Below, piece by piece: positions 35,999 through 48,858 of a stretch of 64,000 nt of DNA. The notes below the pieces were generated by a model. It saw only the letters and a program-made list of their open reading frames with translations. It had not been told where the DNA came from and made no database searches. Made by a program: the position numbers and the translations under genes. Position 1 is the first letter of the stretch; every line of letters starts with the position of its first letter. This DNA is from Zopfochytrium polystomum. Taxonomy: Eukaryota > Chytridiomycota > Chytridiomycetes > Chytridiales > Chytridiaceae. Location: assembly GCA_025765615.1 (NCBI GenBank), contig JAIVFJ010000038.1:1-64000 (forward strand), given 5' to 3'.

Positions 35999-38900
35999 AT
36001 CATAATACTGCTGAGCCCATTCCACCTTCTTGCAGTGGGTTCCTTCCTACTCTGTCAACCAGTGGCCTATTGGATACCTTTCACGCTGCCCACCCCAACC
36101 TCTCCACCTTCTCTCACTCCTCCACTAGCACAACATATCATTCACGCCTTGACAGCATTTGGGTCTCTGACACCTTCCTCCACCACCTCACTTCCTCCAA
36201 CATCGCTTCCCCTGACGATTACCCCCACCTCCCAGACATCTCCGACCACCTTCCTTGCTTTATCACACTTGCCCTCTGCCCATACACAACATTCCCCTTC
36301 ACCCCCACCCATCAACGTACTATCCAGCCTGCACAGGCTTCAGAGGATCAAAAAGTGCCTTTGCCCGAACAGTTGACACAGCTCTCCCAAACCTACAGGA
36401 CAACCTCGACGCCCTCGACACCACCCTCACCCCAGCAGAACGAACGTTCCTCACCCAACCTTCCCTTTGATTACCCCTCCATTGGTCGTGCGTTCCAATA
36501 CACTCAATCTCTTGATGCTATCTCTTCCTCCCTCCATGAGCTCGTCAGCACTGCCCAACGCTGCCTCCCTTGTTCTGACTCCTCCACAGCTCCAGCCAAG
36601 ACTGACCAGCGCCTTGCCCATTAAGTCAAGGCTCAAAAGAAAATTGAGGACCTCTGGAAACGGCTTCATTGCGGTACATTTCCCCTCCACTCCTTCCTCG
36701 TTGCTCTCCCCCCCCCCTCCCTGAGTCTTGGAATGCTTCAATCCCTCAGGATGCCCTGTACCTTCTTTTTGCGCGCTTCACCAGCTCTGTTGTGACTGCA
36801 GCAGCCTTCACCAGCGACGCTCTTCCACTCCTCCAGCGCCTCTGGAAAGCAGTCTATCGTGTCCAGCTCTCTGCAACTGCCTCCCTTAAGCGCTCCAATG
36901 TCGCCACCGCCATCTACCGCTGCCAAGACCTTTTCTCCACTGGAAAGATCTGCAACGTCCTCAACAACATCCTCAACCGCAAACGCTCCAACTCCAGTAT
37001 TGATCACATTCTGGCATCCGGAAATTGAGTATGCCGACTTTGTAGTGAGCAGGTGGAACAGTGGTTTCGTCCACGGGCTCTTCACCCCTTCCCCCGCACA
37101 TCCCTCCTACATGAAGAGATGACCCCTGACCTTACATACCCCCACACACCTTTTCTCACATCATGCTTCCTCCGTCTCTCGATGAATGACGCTCTGTCCT
37201 CAAGTCTCTCGCCCCCAATAAGGCCCCTGGCCCCTCCCAGCTCTCTCATGAACTTTTACTCCTGTCTGGCCCCAATGCAATCGCTCTCTTTCGCTCCCTT
37301 GTCCAACGAACCTTCCTCGTCCTTGATATCCCCTCCACATGGACCCTCACTGCCATTTTCCCAATTCCAAAGAAGGACGCTTGGGGCGGTGACGGCACCA
37401 ACCTCCAGCCCATCAGCCTGTGCGAACTGGCTGCCAAAGTAGTCCAGGGCGTCTGTCTTCGCCGCTTATCCCAAATCCTCTCCTCTACCCCGGCGATCCT
37501 CAAAGGCTGTAACTTCTCTGCCCTTCCTGGCTCCTCTCCTGATCCTCCCCTCCATTTGGTTCGCTCAGTCCTTGATTACTGTCATGAGACCTCCTCTCCC
37601 TCCACTTACTCTTTTGCTTCTGCTTTCTGAGACTCTTTTTCTTCTGTTCATTGGGAGTCTACTTTCCATGTTCTTCACTCTGGCACACGCCCTTCCTCCC
37701 TTTTTGACAGGCTTCCTGCTTCACACTGCTGCAAATTCCTCCTCCAACTCTTCACTAAATCACTACCCTCTCAATCACGCCTCCACCTCTGGTACCCTAT
37801 GGTTTACCCCAATGGTTGCTGTCGTCGTTGCGCAACTGTGGCAGAGACCTTCTCCCACATCTTTCGTTGCCCTGTCGCTCACAATGCCTTCCTTCCCTTG
37901 CATCCACCTTGGCCTCTTGATCCCCCTCAGATGCCCTACACCCAAACCCTCACTCCTCTGCCCCCTTCTGGCTGTCCCTCCCTGAATTTTACCTCTCTGC
38001 CAATGCGCTGCTCAACTTCCTCACTCTCCTTCAGTGTATTATCCCTCAATCCTTTTACGATATCCTCCACCACTATGAGACCTTCCCAGCTGACAAAGTC
38101 GTCACCGCCCTTGTACGCATCTTTCATGACTTCCTCTTCGACGTCCATTGGTTAATCTGGCGCTCTTGCTGTGACAAAACTATCCTCTGGGAATGCGACC
38201 ACGGTATTACACCCTCTGAAAAGCGTCGCCACCGCCCAGCATCTTCTCCCAATCCTCCACCTGCAAGCCCCGCTATGTCCCACGCACCATCCCCAGTTGC
38301 AAGCCCTGCTCCCGCCGCCTCGCAGGTCACTTCCTCTCCCTCGCAATCCCCCACTCCAAGGTTATCACCCAGCATTACTGCCTCCCCACAGCCTCAAATA
38401 ACCCCTGCACATCAGCAACGGCCACCTTGTGCTCCTCAATGCAGTACATGTGGTCGCCACGACTCCAACACCTGTCCTCCTGATTGGCTCCTCTTGTGAG
38501 GTGGTATTCGGATCTGGCTCCAACACTACCTCGGCCTTGTTCACCCAGCTCTTGGAACACTCTGGATTTGGCGCACGGTCACTGTTTCCAATCCAACTTC
38601 ACAGACAATTATGCATCCCCCACATTCTGTACCGCCAGACGTGCGCTAAGTGCCTCCCACCTCCCCTGCTCCACCCTGTTTCCATGGCTCTGCCCTTTTC
38701 CTTCCTGACTCCTTCCAACCACTTACTCCGCTGTCAGATTGACACTTTCCGCAAGGCCTAGGCCTTAAGTTTTCTCCCCCTTTCATTATTGTTGTAGTTT
38801 ACTTGTTGTTGTTTACTTTGGTTCCCAGTAGTGTTAGCAGCTAGGGTGGCCTGTGTGCGGTAAAACGCTTGGTTCTGTCAAGGTCCTTAGCTTCCTGCCA

Positions 38901-39247
38901 TACCTGAGTGGCATCTCACTCTTCCCATCACGCAGCCTCTGGCTGCGTGAAATAAAAAAAAAAAAAAGCATGTACGCGGTGGCACCATAAGAAAAACTTG
39001 TCCGCCTTGCGGCCTAAATTTGGGCGGGGAGACAAGTACACACATACACATCGTTCTCGCAGTTCCCATCCGAAGCCACCATGCGGCCTTGTGGCCTGAA
39101 GCGATCCTCCACTCCCTGTCGCTCTCCCTCTTCCCTCAAGCTTTCGACCCACTCCGTGGGCTCGGCGGTGGCGTTGGAGCCCCTCCGAGCGTCTTGCCAG
39201 GTCTCGTTCTGGTCTACTCCGATGGGGTTCAAAATAGAATGCATACG

Positions 39248-39335
39248 ACACCGTGCGAGCCACTTGGCATAAATTGCAAAGATCCGTTCCAAGATCGAAG
39301 CAAAATGGGGACAGTCTAAGGGTCGGCGTCCTCTA
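39248..39335 (-). pseudogene. Fragment of the S28 carboxypeptidase 3' end
   Basis: The minus strand reads RRPLDCPHFASILERIFAI followed by YAKWLAR, matching the last 27 or so residues of the S28 gene at 29805 (SPYFVSILDQIFAIHAKWLAQ). The stop codon is lost. No catalytic segment is present. The rest of 38881-40331 has no gene; it contains a CT run (39737-39767), a G run (40183-40198) and an A run (40257-40271). Confidence 0.75.
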
Positions 39336-39731
39336 ATAGTCCGGGATAGTGCGGGATGTTGAGGAAACCCACGGCGCCACATGCTACTTTTTGCGCGTGT
39401 GTTTGTGTATGTATGGCTCACCCAGCAAAAGGACAGAACTATCTTAGATGTAATATTCCAAAAGTTCAGCCGCAAAGGGAAAGAAAAAATATTATAAAGA
39501 TCATGCACTTGACGGAAACAACTCGTCCATGTATGGGCCGATCGGTGTGCTGAGACGCGGAGGCCCCCGTGTACGACAGAACTCAGAGCGGACCAGCTGG
39601 GATTTGAAATACGTGCCTACAGAAGTAATGCGCGGTATGATCATTGACTCTCCCCTCTTTCCGCCTGCGTTGGATTCCATTAAAACGGAAAAAATTTTCG
39701 CCGCCCAAATGGAAAACGCGAAATTAACCGT

Positions 39732-39770
<39 letters not shown>

Positions 39771-40331
39771 AAGTGGAGAATGAAGTAGGAAAACTCTGCT
39801 TGGTGATTTCCATAATTTATTCGAAAAACTACATTTCCTCTCCTCGGGACCCCCATATCGGTTTTTCCACTCGCCTCCGTCACTTTCCGTGGGAATCGTA
39901 AAACCGCATTTCAACTTCAGTTGCAGGCTCCGCGCTTTGGGCCTGGACGCCCACATAGCGGCGTCAACGTCGGGGATAACAAAAGGGGGTAGGGGCGGTG
40001 GGATGCTCGGAAGAAGTTGACGACGAAGAGGGGTGGGCGGGTAAGAAGGTGGCCGAATGAACAAGGGAGCTTTCAGTGAATTTGCGTATACCGTCCACTA
40101 ATGCTCCCCTCCGAGCACTTAAAAGCCATCTTCTTTTCCCAGCCCACCCACGCATGCGCATCGGCGGCCTCAGTCGAAATTCCGGGGGGGGGGGGGGACC
40201 TTTTTTTATTTTCATTTTCTTCGGAGGGTTAAGAGGTGGCATTTCCTTCGGTCGAAAAAAAAAAAAAAAAACAAGAACCAGACAAAGCAAACATCGCTTT
40301 TCCGACCCGCATCCAACACGTCCATTCCGTT

Positions 40332-42259
40332 TCAACCAATATTCAACCCACCCATCAGCCCGCCGATGAAAAAGTTGCGTCCGTCGTGCTTGTGCGCAGT
40401 GCCGTCGGCGCCCGCCAGCGACGGCGAGTCGAACGCGGCCGCGTACGGGTCGCTGCGGTTCGCGGCACCGGCGCCGGCGGAGGCCGTCGCGAGGGAGGGT
40501 ACGATGCGGCCTTTGCAGACCGGGGTCGTGTAGCGCTTTTCGGCGGTTGAGAAGGAGGAGGGGAGGGTTCTGTTAAAAGGGATTGATGGAGGAAAACTTA
40601 ACAGGTGGGCGCAGCGAGCAACTCACCAAGGTTCCCTTCGAGGTGATGCAGTGGACGCGGCTGTAGTCGGCGGCGAAGACGAGCCCGTCGACGTCGGCGA
40701 GGATGCGCGGGGGCGGGGGCGGAGCGGCGGCGGCTGCGGCGGCAGCCGGGGGCTGCGCGGGCAGCGGTGCGGACCATGCGACGGCGCCGTCGGCGAGGCG
40801 GAGCGCGGTGGCGACGCCGTTGAAGAGTGCGAACGCGAGGTCAGCGCCCGGCTTGCTCCCACCCGCGGCTGCGACGATGGCGGCAAGGCGGCGACGCGGG
40901 ACAGCGCGGCCGGCGGGGAGGAGTGTGACGGCGCCGCCGCCGACCGTGGCGCTTACTATGGGAGCGGGGAGTTTCGCCGACCAGACGACGGCGCCGTTCG
41001 CGAGGCGAAATCTCACAACACGGCGGCCGGCGGCGGCGAGGGCCTCAAAGGAGGCCGGCAGCGGGGCGAGCGCGGTCGCGGGGCTCTTGCCGAGGGAAGA
41101 AGTGAGGTCGAATTCGGCGCCGCGCGGGTTGGTGTAGGAGAGGTGAGTTTGGTTGCCGGTGGGCGCGTCGAGGGGCACGACGCGGCCTGCGAAGGACGCG
41201 TAGAGGGTGTGGGCTTTGGGAGTGCGCGCTGCGCGCGGGGCCGTCGGGTCGAAGTCTGGAGGCTGGCAGAGGGGAGTGGAGCGGAGGGTCGCGAGGGTGT
41301 TGTGGGTTCGCTTGGTGGGGGCGAGATCGGCTTTCCACCTCTGCTCGTGATGTTGCGGGGAGAACAAAGAGACAATCAGATCGACGGAGAATGAAACAAG
41401 CTTAAATCACCATCATCCCGGTAAAGGCGTCCAGTGCCCAGACACGGCCGTCGCCGGCGACAAACAGAACGCCGTCTTCGACAAGCAACGCGGGAAGGTC
41501 GGAGCACCCGTCTTTTGCGGTCGTCTTGAATGTCCACTCCACGTTGCCGTTGCTGGCGTCGACCGCCGACACGTGGTAGTCCGATCCGACATAAACGAGT
41601 TGCGACGGGACGCTCTGCACGTCCGCCTGCGTCGGCGAAAACTCGGGGCTCGCAGCGAGGATCCGATCGGGGGGCGGGAGTGCAATCGCGGCTTGCGCGT
41701 GGGCCGCCTTGGCAGGCGCGAGAGGCGTTAGCGGAGTCGACCAGCGCAGGATGCCGTCGGACGCGGACAGCGCCGCGACGACGGAGCCGGCGGCGACGAG
41801 CAGATCGCCAGTCGGTGGGTGGGGATGGATGGCAGTGATCAGCGCGGTCCCGACGGACGGTGGGGCGGCGGCAGTCAACGACGAGGAGGGACCGGCCCTG
41901 GAGTCGTGGAGGGCCAGGGCCGACCAGCGGGTGAGGCCGTCGGATTTGTTGAGGGCGACGACATGGCCGCTGTCTCCTCCGACGAACAGCAGCTCTTCGC
42001 CGAGGATGGGTGGATGGACGTCAAGGGCGTCCACGGTGTCCGAGTACTGGGGCGGAGGAGGAGCCTTTGCGGGGAGGGGTGGAGCTTCCCTGGAGCCGCT
42101 GCTGCTGCTGCTGCTGCTGCTGGATTCAGCCGCAGGCGATGCGGCGTCGTCGTTCGCTGAGCCGCCGCCATGAGCGTAGTCGGGGGGCGGCGACTGGTCA
42201 AGGTCTACTTGGTCTTGCCCTTGCTCTTGCTGCTGCTGGTGTTGCCGTTGCTGATCCAT
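40332..42259 (-). CDS. PQQ-like beta-propeller protein, copy C
   Basis: Three exons, 42259-41411, 41340-40627 and 40535-40332, all phase 0, give 588 residues. This is the cleanest copy: donors GTGATT and GTGAGT and all frames are intact. Features match copy A: poly-Gln start, Ser/Pro linker, then about eight blade repeats (VVALNKSDGLTRWS, SASDGILRWS, AVDASNGNVEWTF, RLADGAVAWSA and others), and a C-terminal exon with the conserved VCKGRIVPSLATASAGAG and HKHDGRNFFIGG. It supports the exon borders used for the other copies. The product is probably an intracellular propeller scaffold; an enzymatic role cannot be shown. Confidence 0.78.
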
Positions 42260-42339
42260 CAGTTACAATAAGCGAGCGGGTGGGAGCGGCGACTGGGTAG
42301 GAGGGAAAGCTGGAAGCTTGTTTCGTTATGGTGAGTGGA

Positions 42340-42499
42340 AGTAGTACTAGTAGTAGCAGTAGTAGTAGTAGTAGTGATGGGGGAGCGAGTGCGAGGACGC
42401 GGTTTTTGAATGTTTTGTAAATACGATGGGGCGCAATTGTTGTCGGCTCGGACTGGGCGCTTGCTTGGGCAGTGTCTTTCCGGTGGGGAGCTGTAGGTC

Positions 42500-42564
<65 letters not shown>

Positions 42565-42725
42565 GGCAGATGGGGACAGGCAATTGGAAGTGAGATTGAG
42601 GGCTTGCGGTAAGACCGGAAACGCGGGAAGCGGACAGACTTCCGCAACTTCCACTCATCATGCATCATCATGTTGAGTGGCCCCGCTCTTCTCGAGAGAG
42701 AGAGAGAGAGAGAGAGAGAGTGACT
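42340..42725. repeat. Three microsatellites upstream of PQQ copy C
   Basis: AGT repeats at about 42340-42377, about 16 units of GACA at 42500-42564 and a GA run at 42697-42720. Copies A and D have much shorter or no GACA tract at the corresponding place. Confidence 0.85.
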
Positions 42726-43219
42726 CCGAACCCAGACTCCGAACAAGAAAAGGGACTCTGCGGTTTCATCACCAGAAGACCTTGCCGTCGTCGCATGATC
42801 GATCGACGCCTAAAGAAATCAAAAAAAAAATTGCACGATTTCTGCTTCCGCACGAATAAAGGCCGGGGACGAAGTGTTCACAGCGCAGTTTTTGCGTTTG
42901 CCCAGCCAAGGAAGATCCGTACTAGCCGACCGTCATGAAGATTTGAAGGAGGCAATGCACTCTCGTCGGGGATCCACTCAGTCGGCCTATTTGAATGCGT
43001 GCGGAACACACTTCTACTTCTCTTGAATGGCTCGAGCAATAATTTTTCGCATCTATATCAACATTGCAACGTCCCCTACAGCCGAGAACGTCGACTAAGC
43101 ACAGCAAGCATCACGGTAATTTTGCTCCTGCGCTCGTGTGTGGGGATGTCCAAGTGATACAGACCAGCGGTCGACGACTGCGTGATGGTCGTCCCGAATT
43201 GGGACGCGAGCATCAGACA

Positions 43220-43440
43220 CACAGGTGCTGGCAGCACCGCTTTTCTGCGAGTTTGTGCACCACCGGCTAGAGCCACCTGGAAACTCGGAACCCGTGCACC
43301 AATAAGCGTCATTCAGATAGAGTCCCAATGCAGTACAGTCATAGCATCTTTGCACTTACTTTATTGAAAGAAATTATTTATTATGTGCGAAGCGTGCACG
43401 GCAACGGGTCGGGCTATTGAAAGTCGGTGCGCTCCAACGG
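43220..43440. repeat. Duplicated block shared with 49400-49570
   Basis: Both places contain GTTTGTGC[AG]CCACCGGC and continue to CGTGCACGGCAACGGGTC. Both lie on the 5' side of a minus-strand PQQ gene, so the duplication extends beyond the gene itself. No gene is recognised in 42726-43465. Confidence 0.75.
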
Positions 43441-43464
43441 CCGGCGCCGCAGGGTTTCCGACGC

Positions 43465-46185
43465 CGAAGGCGTCGAAATAAGGCGCTATAATTAGCTGGG
43501 GCGTTTGGCAAGACCTTGTTCAAAATAAAACTGGCCATTTTTTAAATTCGCTCAAAAAGAAGGGTTCTTAGACGAGTAAACTGATGTCTCTTGTGCAAAC
43601 ATGCTTCACGGTTTTAATCAAATCATTCAAATCCCTCTGCCCCTCTGGTTGATCGAATTGGAGTGAAAAACGAAGAAATTGACTGCCTACCGCTGCTGCT
43701 GACGACTTTCACACGTTTTTTCTCACACTCTTTGTCGGACCCATCGCATCCTTTTTTCCGTTTTTTTACAGCTCTCACAAGCTTTACCTGATTGAGTCTT
43801 GGAAATCGGAGCTGGACCATTCGCAGATGGCGCTGTCTTAAGACTAACATTGGAAGCTGCAAGTGAATGGTTCTCAGATATTTTCGTTAGCCCAGCCATG
43901 GGCAATGCAGCTTGGCCATTTGAAGACTCTGTCGCAGCCGGATGAGGCAAAGATAGAGGAGTTGTACTTTCTTTTCCTTTTTGTAGTTTCAGCAAATGCC
44001 ATGATCTGACTCATGTGTTTTTCTCCGTAATATAGGTGTCACCATGGGGTTTGATTAGGCTTCCTTGAAGACTTTCAGTTGCAGCACTGGGCGGCAAGTC
44101 AGCTTGGGGAGCAGCAGAAACACTCTTTTTGGACATGTTTGCGTCAAGAAAATGAGAATCCTCAAGTGAAGCTTTTGCAGGTGCCTGTGCAACATTCTTC
44201 CACCATAACCGCTTTTTGTGATTAACCCATTTCTGTGAAAGTTCTGCATCAGGACGGTGAAATGTGTCATAACAAATATCTGCTGCAAAATCCCACAGGG
44301 CCCGGAAATCGCCAGGTGATTCAACCATTTTTGGAAGAACTTTGCAGAGAAACTCTTCTGCATCAGTCCACTTTTCTGGCAGATGCTTAAAGTTTTGCTG
44401 CGGGAATTGAAATAGATTTCCTGCAGGAGGAAGGTGGGATAGACTTGATAGTTTCCAATCCTTAATGACAGAAGCAATGAATTGTGGTGTCTGTGGGGTA
44501 AGCCGCAAAGACGCATCAGTATTAGTTCTCACTATGGAGTTGAACATAATTGTTGTAAAGGTACGGTTGCTGAGTGCAGCTGTGAATATACGTGCCTCAA
44601 AATGCGAAACGTCTGTTGACAGTTCAATGTTGGATTCAAGAACGCTGTCTGCCAATTGTAGTCGCTCAAGAAGGTCATTTGGAGATATAAGAGAGTCAGA
44701 AGTTTTTTTGAAGTAGTTTTGGAGTCCTCGCTGGAATTCAGTTAGATTGTGAGATGAGTTGCGGTTTTGCTGTCTACCTTTCGAGGACTGGTGATTATGT
44801 CTGAAACAGCATGCTTGTTCACAAGTCGGTCAAGGCCAAAAGTGTCACGCCACGACGCAAGGCAAGTGCCCCTTTCACTTAGTGTTGGAACTCTCCATGC
44901 AACCTCAGCCGGCGTTGAACTAAAACTGCTCATAAACTGAAGACGGTGACCAATTTGTGCAGAGTTTGGAACGCTGGAGTGGGCTTGTAGCGTTGTTTTT
45001 CATCCATTTAAATATGTTTCTCTCGTCAATGTGCTCTGGAATTCTACTGTGCTTCACAGCTTGCCTTAAATTGACCTTGAAAAAAGGTCAATGCTTGCTT
45101 CTGCAAATTAGTCATACCTTAGTTATGAAATTGCTCAGCACTCGCATTCCTACATTGTAGCTCATAGAGCGACGGCAAAGCGCTGCAAGCTCACTATGAA
45201 GTGATTCATTTGAGCTTGACTGAATCACACTCCGGTATTTCCCATTTTCGACATGAATATTATCGCCACAAACAGGACCGAGATTCCCCTCCAAATTTGA
45301 AACAGTGTGTTGTTCATTGTTCCAGTCCACTTTTCTAAGCTTGAAGCAATTTCCTCCTTGGGAAATTCGTCAAGCAGAGCACGCACTCTGTAAAACATAT
45401 CACTTTGGCCTCGAAGAAGTCTATCAGATAGGTAAAGTTCTTCATGAAACTGCTTCGAAAGACGTCGTTGTGCTTCCTTCCTCACTTTTGAAGTTGAGCG
45501 CCAAATTAAGTGGAAGGGGTCCTGACAAGCACGAACACTAAAAATGGTTTGTTTAAATTCCTCAACACATCCAAAGCCTTACCAAGGTCCCATTGCTTGA
45601 ATGCAAATTTTGAGTGAATTAACATTGTCACACTCAATCGCGATATCCTTTGTTTTATCCAAGTCAGGGAAAATAACCTCATCCATCCAGAGTTTCTCAA
45701 TAATTTCACGCTTTGAAACAGCCTCATCAGGTTGCTCTTCAGCTAAAGTTTATCAACTTCATTCTCGCTATCTGCGCTGTTTCCAACTTCTGAACCATAT
45801 TCAGACTCGCAAAATTCATCTCCATTAACACTATTTTCTTCAGAGGTCGACCAAAGAAATGGCCGAACAATAAGTTCATTGAGAAATCTCGCACCTGCTG
45901 CACTGATACTGTCGATAGATAAGCAAAGTCTTATGATTGATATCATGGACAAGGCGATAAGAATTTTCGGGCGCAATGGGGTGCAGCTGCATCCATCCCG
46001 CACACGTATGACTTTTCTGTCTGGGAGAGCTGTTTCAACATTATGGATAGTAGAATAATTCCGCAGATTACTTGGTGGAGTAGTCTTCTGGCTCTTTGAC
46101 CGACGGAGGGAAAATTTTCTTGGCAATTGAATCGTTAAATTTTGGCGAAGCAAATGCCACAAATCATCACGCTGTATTTTCAATC
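43465..46185 (-). mobile_element. Element T, copy 3, longest copy, with terminal inverted repeats
   Basis: The two ends are inverted copies of a sequence like GAAAATACRGCGTGATNANNTGTGGCRTTTG: left end near 43475-43510, right end near 46150-46180. Minus-strand frames at 46183-45743, 45727-45506, 45485-45225, 44655-44011 and 43995-43723 carry coding character in pieces separated by stops or shifts. The last pieces include KRLWWKNVAQAPAKASLEDS and a CESCKK motif. No superfamily signature could be recognised. Copies 1 and 2 are partial versions in the opposite orientation. Confidence 0.6.
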
Positions 46186-46898
46186 TTTGTGAGGTTCAAT
46201 GTCATTCCAAAAAAATCTCACTGCAATGGTTGAATTGAGACCTGACCAGAGTCAGTTAGTTACCGCACTTGGCGCCAGAATTGATCCTTTGGGGAGTGAA
46301 TATATTTGTTAGACAGAGAAAACTAGGGCAGCAGTGAGGATTGTTCGTCAGCGACGGCACCCAGCGAGACAGTGTAGATCCGTTGCGACAGCTGTGGCGG
46401 CGGCAGCCAGCCGCAGCAACGCCGCCCTCGTGCACTGCGACATGCGTCACGCGGGGATGCTCGAGGGGGTAAAGCTGATTGTTGAGCCACAGGGGGACGA
46501 GGACGATGAAGTGTGGGTCAAGGGGCAGGCAAGCATGGACAGGATGCCATCACGTGACTTGTCCGTGGTTGTCTGCGTCCGCGGACGGCGGCAGCATCCC
46601 CACGGGCCCGCCCAAGTCATCCAATTCCCTCCTGTGCGATCTTGGAACCATCGTAATGCATTGATAACAATGAGCCTTCCGCTAATGCCTCCGTCCTCCG
46701 AGCTATTAAAACGCCATCTTCTCTCCCCAGCCCACCCACGCATATGCAGCGGCGGCCCCAGTCGAAGCTCCCCGACCTCGGGGGGACCATTTATATTCAT
46801 TTTCTTCGGGGTTAAGAACAGAAAACAGGCATAGCAAAACAACCATTTTTCCGTCCGTCACGCATCCAACTCGTTCGCCCCCCCTCCCCCCCTTGGTT
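46186..46898. repeat. 3' flank of PQQ copy D, duplicated from copy C
   Basis: The stretch at about 46690-46815 (CCAGCCCACCCACGCAT, then ATTTTCTTCGG) matches 40110-40230 beyond PQQ copy C. No independent gene is seen. Confidence 0.6.
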
Positions 46899-48858
46899 TC
46901 AACCAATAGTACACCCGACCATCGGCCCTAAGGTCAGCCTGCTGATGAAAGGGCTGCTTCCGACATGCTTGTACGCTATGCCGTCGGCGCCCGTCAGCGA
47001 CGGCGAGTCGAACGCGGCCGCGTACGGGTCGCTGCGGTTCGCGGCGCCGGCGCCGGCGGAGGCCGTCGCGAGGGAGGGCACGATGCGGCCTTTGCAGACC
47101 GGGGTCGTGTAGCGCTTTTTGGCGGGTAGGATGGGATGGAGGAGGGGAGGGTTATGGCTTCTGTTGAAAGGGATTGATGAGAGGGAAAGGTTACAAGTCG
47201 GCGCAGCGACTAACTCACCAAGGTGCCCTTCGCGGTGATGCAGTGGACGCGGCTGTAGTCGGCGGCGAAGACGAGGCCGTCGACGTCGGCGAGGATGCGC
47301 GGGGGCGGGGGCGGAGCGGCGGCGGCGGTCGCGGCGGCGGCCGGGGGCTGCGCGGGCAGCGGTACGGACCAGGCGACGGCGCCGTCGGCGAGGCGGAGCG
47401 CCGCGGCGACGCCGTTGAACAGCGCGAACGCGAGGTCAGCGCCCGGCGTGCCCCAGCCCGCGGCTGCGAAGACAGCGGCAAGGCGGCGACGCGGGACGGC
47501 GCGGCCGGCGGGGAGGAGTGTGACGGCGCCGCCGCCGACCGTGGCGCTTACTATGGGAGCGGGGAGTTTCGCCGACCAGACGACGGCGCCGTTCGCGAGG
47601 CGAAATCTCGCGACACGGCGGCCGGCGGCGGCGAGGGCCTCGAAGGAGGCCGGCAGCGGGGCGAGCGCGGTCGCGGGGCTCTTGCCGAGGGAAGAAGTGA
47701 GGTCGAATTCGGCGCCGCGCGGGTTGGTGTAGGAGAGGTGAGTTTGGTTGCCGGTGGGCGCGTCGAGGGGCACGACGCGGCCTGCGAAGGACGCGTAGAG
47801 GGTGTGGGCTTTGGGAGTGCGCGCTGCGCGCGGGGGCGGTCGGGTCGAAGTCTGGGGGCTGGCAGAGGGGAGTGGAGCGGAGGGTCGCGAGGGTGTTGTG
47901 AGTTCGCTTGGTGGGGGCGAGATCGGCTTTCCACCTCTGCTCGTGATGTTGCGGGGAGAACAAAGAGACAATCAGATCGACAGAGTATGAAAGAAGCTTA
48001 AATCACCATTATCCCGGTAAAGGCGTCCAGTGCCCAGACACGGCCGTCGCCCGCGACAAACAGAACGCCATCTTCGACAAGCAACGCGGGAAGGTCGGAG
48101 CACCCGTCTTTTGCGGTAGTCTTGAAGGTCCACTCCACGTTGCCGTTGCTGGCGTCGACCGCCGACACGTGGTAGTCCAATCCGCCATAAACGAGTTGCG
48201 ACGGGACGCTCTGCATGTCCGCTTGCGTCGTCGCAAATTCGGGGCTCTCCGCGAGGACCGGTTCGGGGGGCGGGAGGGCGATCGCGGCTTGCGCGTGGGC
48301 CGCCTTGGCAGGCGCGAGAGGCGTTAGCTGAGTCGACCGGCGCAGGATGCCGTCGGACGCGGACAGCGCCGCGACGACGGAGCCGGCGGCGACGAGCAGA
48401 TCGCCAGTCGGTGGGTGGGGATGGATGGCTGTGATCAGCGGGTTCCCAACGGACGGTGGCGCGATGGCAGACGACGACGACGACGAGGGACCCGCCTTGG
48501 AATCGTGGAGGGCCAGGGCAGACCAGCGGGTGAGGCCGTCGGATTTGTTGAGGGCGTCGACGCGGCCGCCGTCGCCTCCGACGAACAATAGCTCTTCGCC
48601 CGGGATGTGTGGGTGGACGTCAAGGCGGTGTCCGAGCACTGGGGCGGAAGGAGCCGTTGTGGGGTGGTGGGGTGGAGCCTCCCTGAAGCCGCCGCTGCTG
48701 CTGCTGCTGGATCCAGCCGCAGGCGATGCTGCGTCGTCGTTGGCTGAGCTGCCGCCATGAGCGTAGTCGGGGGTCGCCGACTGGTCAAGCCCTACTTGGT
48801 CTTGCCCCTGCTCTTGCTGCTGCTGCTGCTGCTGCAGGTGTTGCCGTTGCTGATCCAT
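46899..48858 (-). pseudogene. PQQ-like propeller protein, copy D, frameshifted
   Basis: Exons 48858-48007, 47936-47219 and 47114-46899 correspond to copy C. Exon 2 has one extra base at 47831-47840 (GGGGGCGG in place of GGGGCCG), which throws the frame about 35 residues into that exon. A short region of exon 1 (about 48620-48670) is also altered by small indels. The C-terminal end differs: after ADGIAYKH it reads VGSSPFISR rather than DGRNFFIGG. The rest is very close to copy C, so the damage is recent, or the extra G is a sequencing error. Confidence 0.75.

Larger units (their letters stand above)
32281..38880 (+). mobile_element. Non-LTR (LINE) retrotransposon remnant, split by an LTR element
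   Basis: The 5' part (32281-32787) encodes an AP-type endonuclease start (FATWNVGQ, then TGTIILALQET) and ends at a GD-stop-N where GD[FW]N is expected. The 3' part (35999-38760) continues the same frame with HSRLDSIWVS and ISDHLPCF, the end of the endonuclease. Reverse transcriptase signatures follow at about 37215-37600 (NKAPGPSQLSHELL, AIFPIPKKD, LQPISLCELAAKVV). The catalytic YxDD region is deleted near 37620, and a C-terminal zinc motif CCRRCATVAETFSHIFRC lies near 37815-37880. It is inactive. The insertion at 32788-35998 is a younger LTR element. Limits at both ends are approximate. Confidence 0.75.

Noticed and set aside
42494..42570. Regular GACA units considered as a CRISPR-like array
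   Set aside because: There are no spacers; it is a simple tetranucleotide repeat in eukaryotic DNA.
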